This document shows positions 62,999 through 64,000 of a stretch of DNA of 64,000 nt, one piece after another. Position 1 is the stretch's first letter, and each line of letters starts with the position of its first letter. The notes beneath the pieces were generated by a model. That model ran no database searches. It was not told the DNA's origin and worked only from the letters and a program-made list of their open reading frames with translations. This DNA is from Oscillatoria acuminata PCC 6304 (GTDB lineage Bacteria > Cyanobacteriota > Cyanobacteriia > Cyanobacteriales > Laspinemataceae): contig NC_019693.1 in assembly GCF_000317105.1 (NCBI RefSeq), forward strand, positions 744,001 through 808,000, written 5' to 3'. The position numbers and the translations under genes were made by a program.

Positions 62999-63692
62999 GG
63001 CGATTTTACTTCCTCTCTAATCAAAGCTCAATAGGATGAAAGGGGGACCAGGCAAATGGGGATACAGGTGAGGTCAAGTCATTTGGGAGCAATTTTAGCG
63101 CGATCGCCTAACTAATTGGGTGGGAGCGATGTTACCGATGCAGTTTATCATCCCTGGTCAGTTTCTGCCGGAGTGGCAAACGCTTCCTCCCATAATTCCC
63201 TCAATAAAATAGATAAATAGATCGACAAGTTGCAACCTGAACAATCCGGATCGCCCGATCGCAATCTCAGTGTAGTCCCTGAGACTGGACTTTGATGTTT
63301 TGGGGCGATCGTCTCCTTGGAAATTCCCCAATGGTGACCGGATTGCAGGGGCCTGAACCCAGCCTGTTATCTAAGGAAACACTCGACCGCAATACAGCCT
63401 TGGTTTTTAGCACTGATTTTTAGCACTAATTTTGGCAATTATAGTACGCTTCACTCCGTCCATCCCTGATTACGTTCACGACTCCAGGATCTGGGATCAA
63501 CCTTATTTAGAATAGGTAGAGTGACGGGTTACCCAATCAGGACTGAACGCATTTTTGGAGGTCAAACCCTAAATGTAGAGGCGAATCGCGAATCGTCTCT
63601 ACTGCGTAAGTCCTACCAATTTTTCGGTACACTTGTAAGTCACCAAGCAAAGTCAAGCATTTGTACAACCTGGCATTAGAAGATTAAAACCC
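62999..63692. other. Gap between PBP and tyrS
   Basis: A 694-bp intergenic region. Apart from the degenerate MITE at 63538-63614, no gene, RNA or terminator was recognised. Confidence 0.4.
63538..63614. repeat. Degenerate CAGGACTTACGCA-type MITE
   Basis: CAGGACTGAACGCA (63538) and TGCGTAAGTCCT (63603-63614) are imperfect inverted ends around CTAAATGTAGAGGCG. It is the fourth copy of the family and has diverged, with a shortened interior. Confidence 0.6.
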
Positions 63693-64000
63693 TTGAATCA
63701 AAGTTTATCCTGGCTGCACCGTGGTGTCAGCGAAATTTTTCCCAATCAACCTGAATCCCAGGACCCCAATGAGTCCTTAGTTGCCCGTCTGCACCGTGCA
63801 GAGGGCCCCTTACGGGTTAAGTTAGGCATCGACCCCACGGGTGCTGATATCCATCTGGGTCACAGCATCCCAGTCCGAAAAATGCGGGCGTTTCAAGATG
63901 CCGGTCATACTGCCGTTTTGATTATTGGCGACTTTACCGCCCAGATTGGCGACCCCACGGGCAAATCAGAAGTCCGTCGCCAACTCACCGCAGAAGATGT
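63693..64000 (+). CDS. tyrS: Tyrosyl-tRNA synthetase (partial at window end)
   Basis: The N-terminal 102 codons of a class I Tyr[35 protein letters not shown] with the HIGH-like signature (HLGH), [32 protein letters not shown] are visible. The protein continues past the window edge. A TTG start at 63693 (LNQSLSWL) fits the N-terminus; no nearer ATG or GTG is available. Confidence 0.92.
   Translation, partial: MNQSLSWLHRGVSEIFPNQPESQDPNESLVARLHRAEGPLRVKLGIDPTGADIHLGHSIPVRKMRAFQDAGHTAVLIIGDFTAQIGDPTGKSEVRRQLTAED

Overview
The window comes from a cyanobacterial chromosome, most likely a filamentous Oscillatoriales-type organism (Oscillatoria/Laspinema-like; inferred, not proven). The evidence is the dense scatter of the HIP1-type octamer GCGATCGC, Calvin-cycle-type GAPDH (gap2), ferredoxin-dependent sulfite reductase, a lumenal CYP38-like cyclophilin, a VTE6/DUF92 protein, TxlA, DUF1825, a NIL-ferredoxin and several Uma2-family genes. 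No rRNA, tRNA or CRISPR array was recognised. The window ends inside tyrS.

Layout. 0.4-5 kb: ybaB, murB and murC on the minus strand, then nadD on plus behind a leader with several hairpins. 5.2-9.1 kb: gap2, then thiL, whose extreme 5' end is interrupted by a complete IS1634-type element (7351-9040). The element left a 6-bp duplication and supplies a new in-frame ATG to thiL. 9.1-12.5 kb: a MITE, a CYP38-like PPIase, efp-accB and an ArsR-type regulator. 12.6-18.5 kb: a GerMN protein and two DUF2993 paralogues on either side of a HEAT-repeat protein, followed by a MITE nested inside another MITE. 18.5-29.6 kb: proS, an NfeD-like protein and two SPFH/flotillin genes separated by an IS607-type element (tnpA/tnpB), then an acetoacetate-decarboxylase-fold protein, malQ and a Uma2 gene.

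29.8-38.6 kb: a small ORF, a 1092-residue tubulin-like protein with a C-terminal zinc ribbon preceded by two Uma2 genes on the same strand, and a pair of polytopic membrane proteins (one of GT39 type). 38.6-46.9 kb: a VanX-type dipeptidase, a 1700-residue DUF4347/beta-helix/lamin-tail/RTX surface or secreted protein, DUF92, a VOC protein and an SH3 protein. 47-54.9 kb: a lipase-like hydrolase, a small K/A/P-rich protein, rsmE, DUF389, and ferredoxin-sulfite reductase carrying an unexpected C-terminal ribbon-helix-helix-like domain. A 1.1-kb gene-poor gap and a GtrA-like protein follow. 55-64 kb: an array of eight 42-bp repeats, an NTF2-like protein, murG, txlA, a NIL-ferredoxin, lepB, DUF1825, a class A PBP and the start of tyrS.

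Functional themes are peptidoglycan synthesis (murB, murC, murG, PBP1A-type, VanX-type), photosynthetic metabolism and its redox chemistry (gap2, sir, CYP38-like, TxlA), a flotillin membrane-microdomain cluster, and a heavy load of small palindromic repeats. The points most worth a second look are the sulfite reductase-RHH fusion, the tubulin-like/zinc-ribbon protein, the flotillin cluster, and the IS insertion that replaces the thiL start codon.
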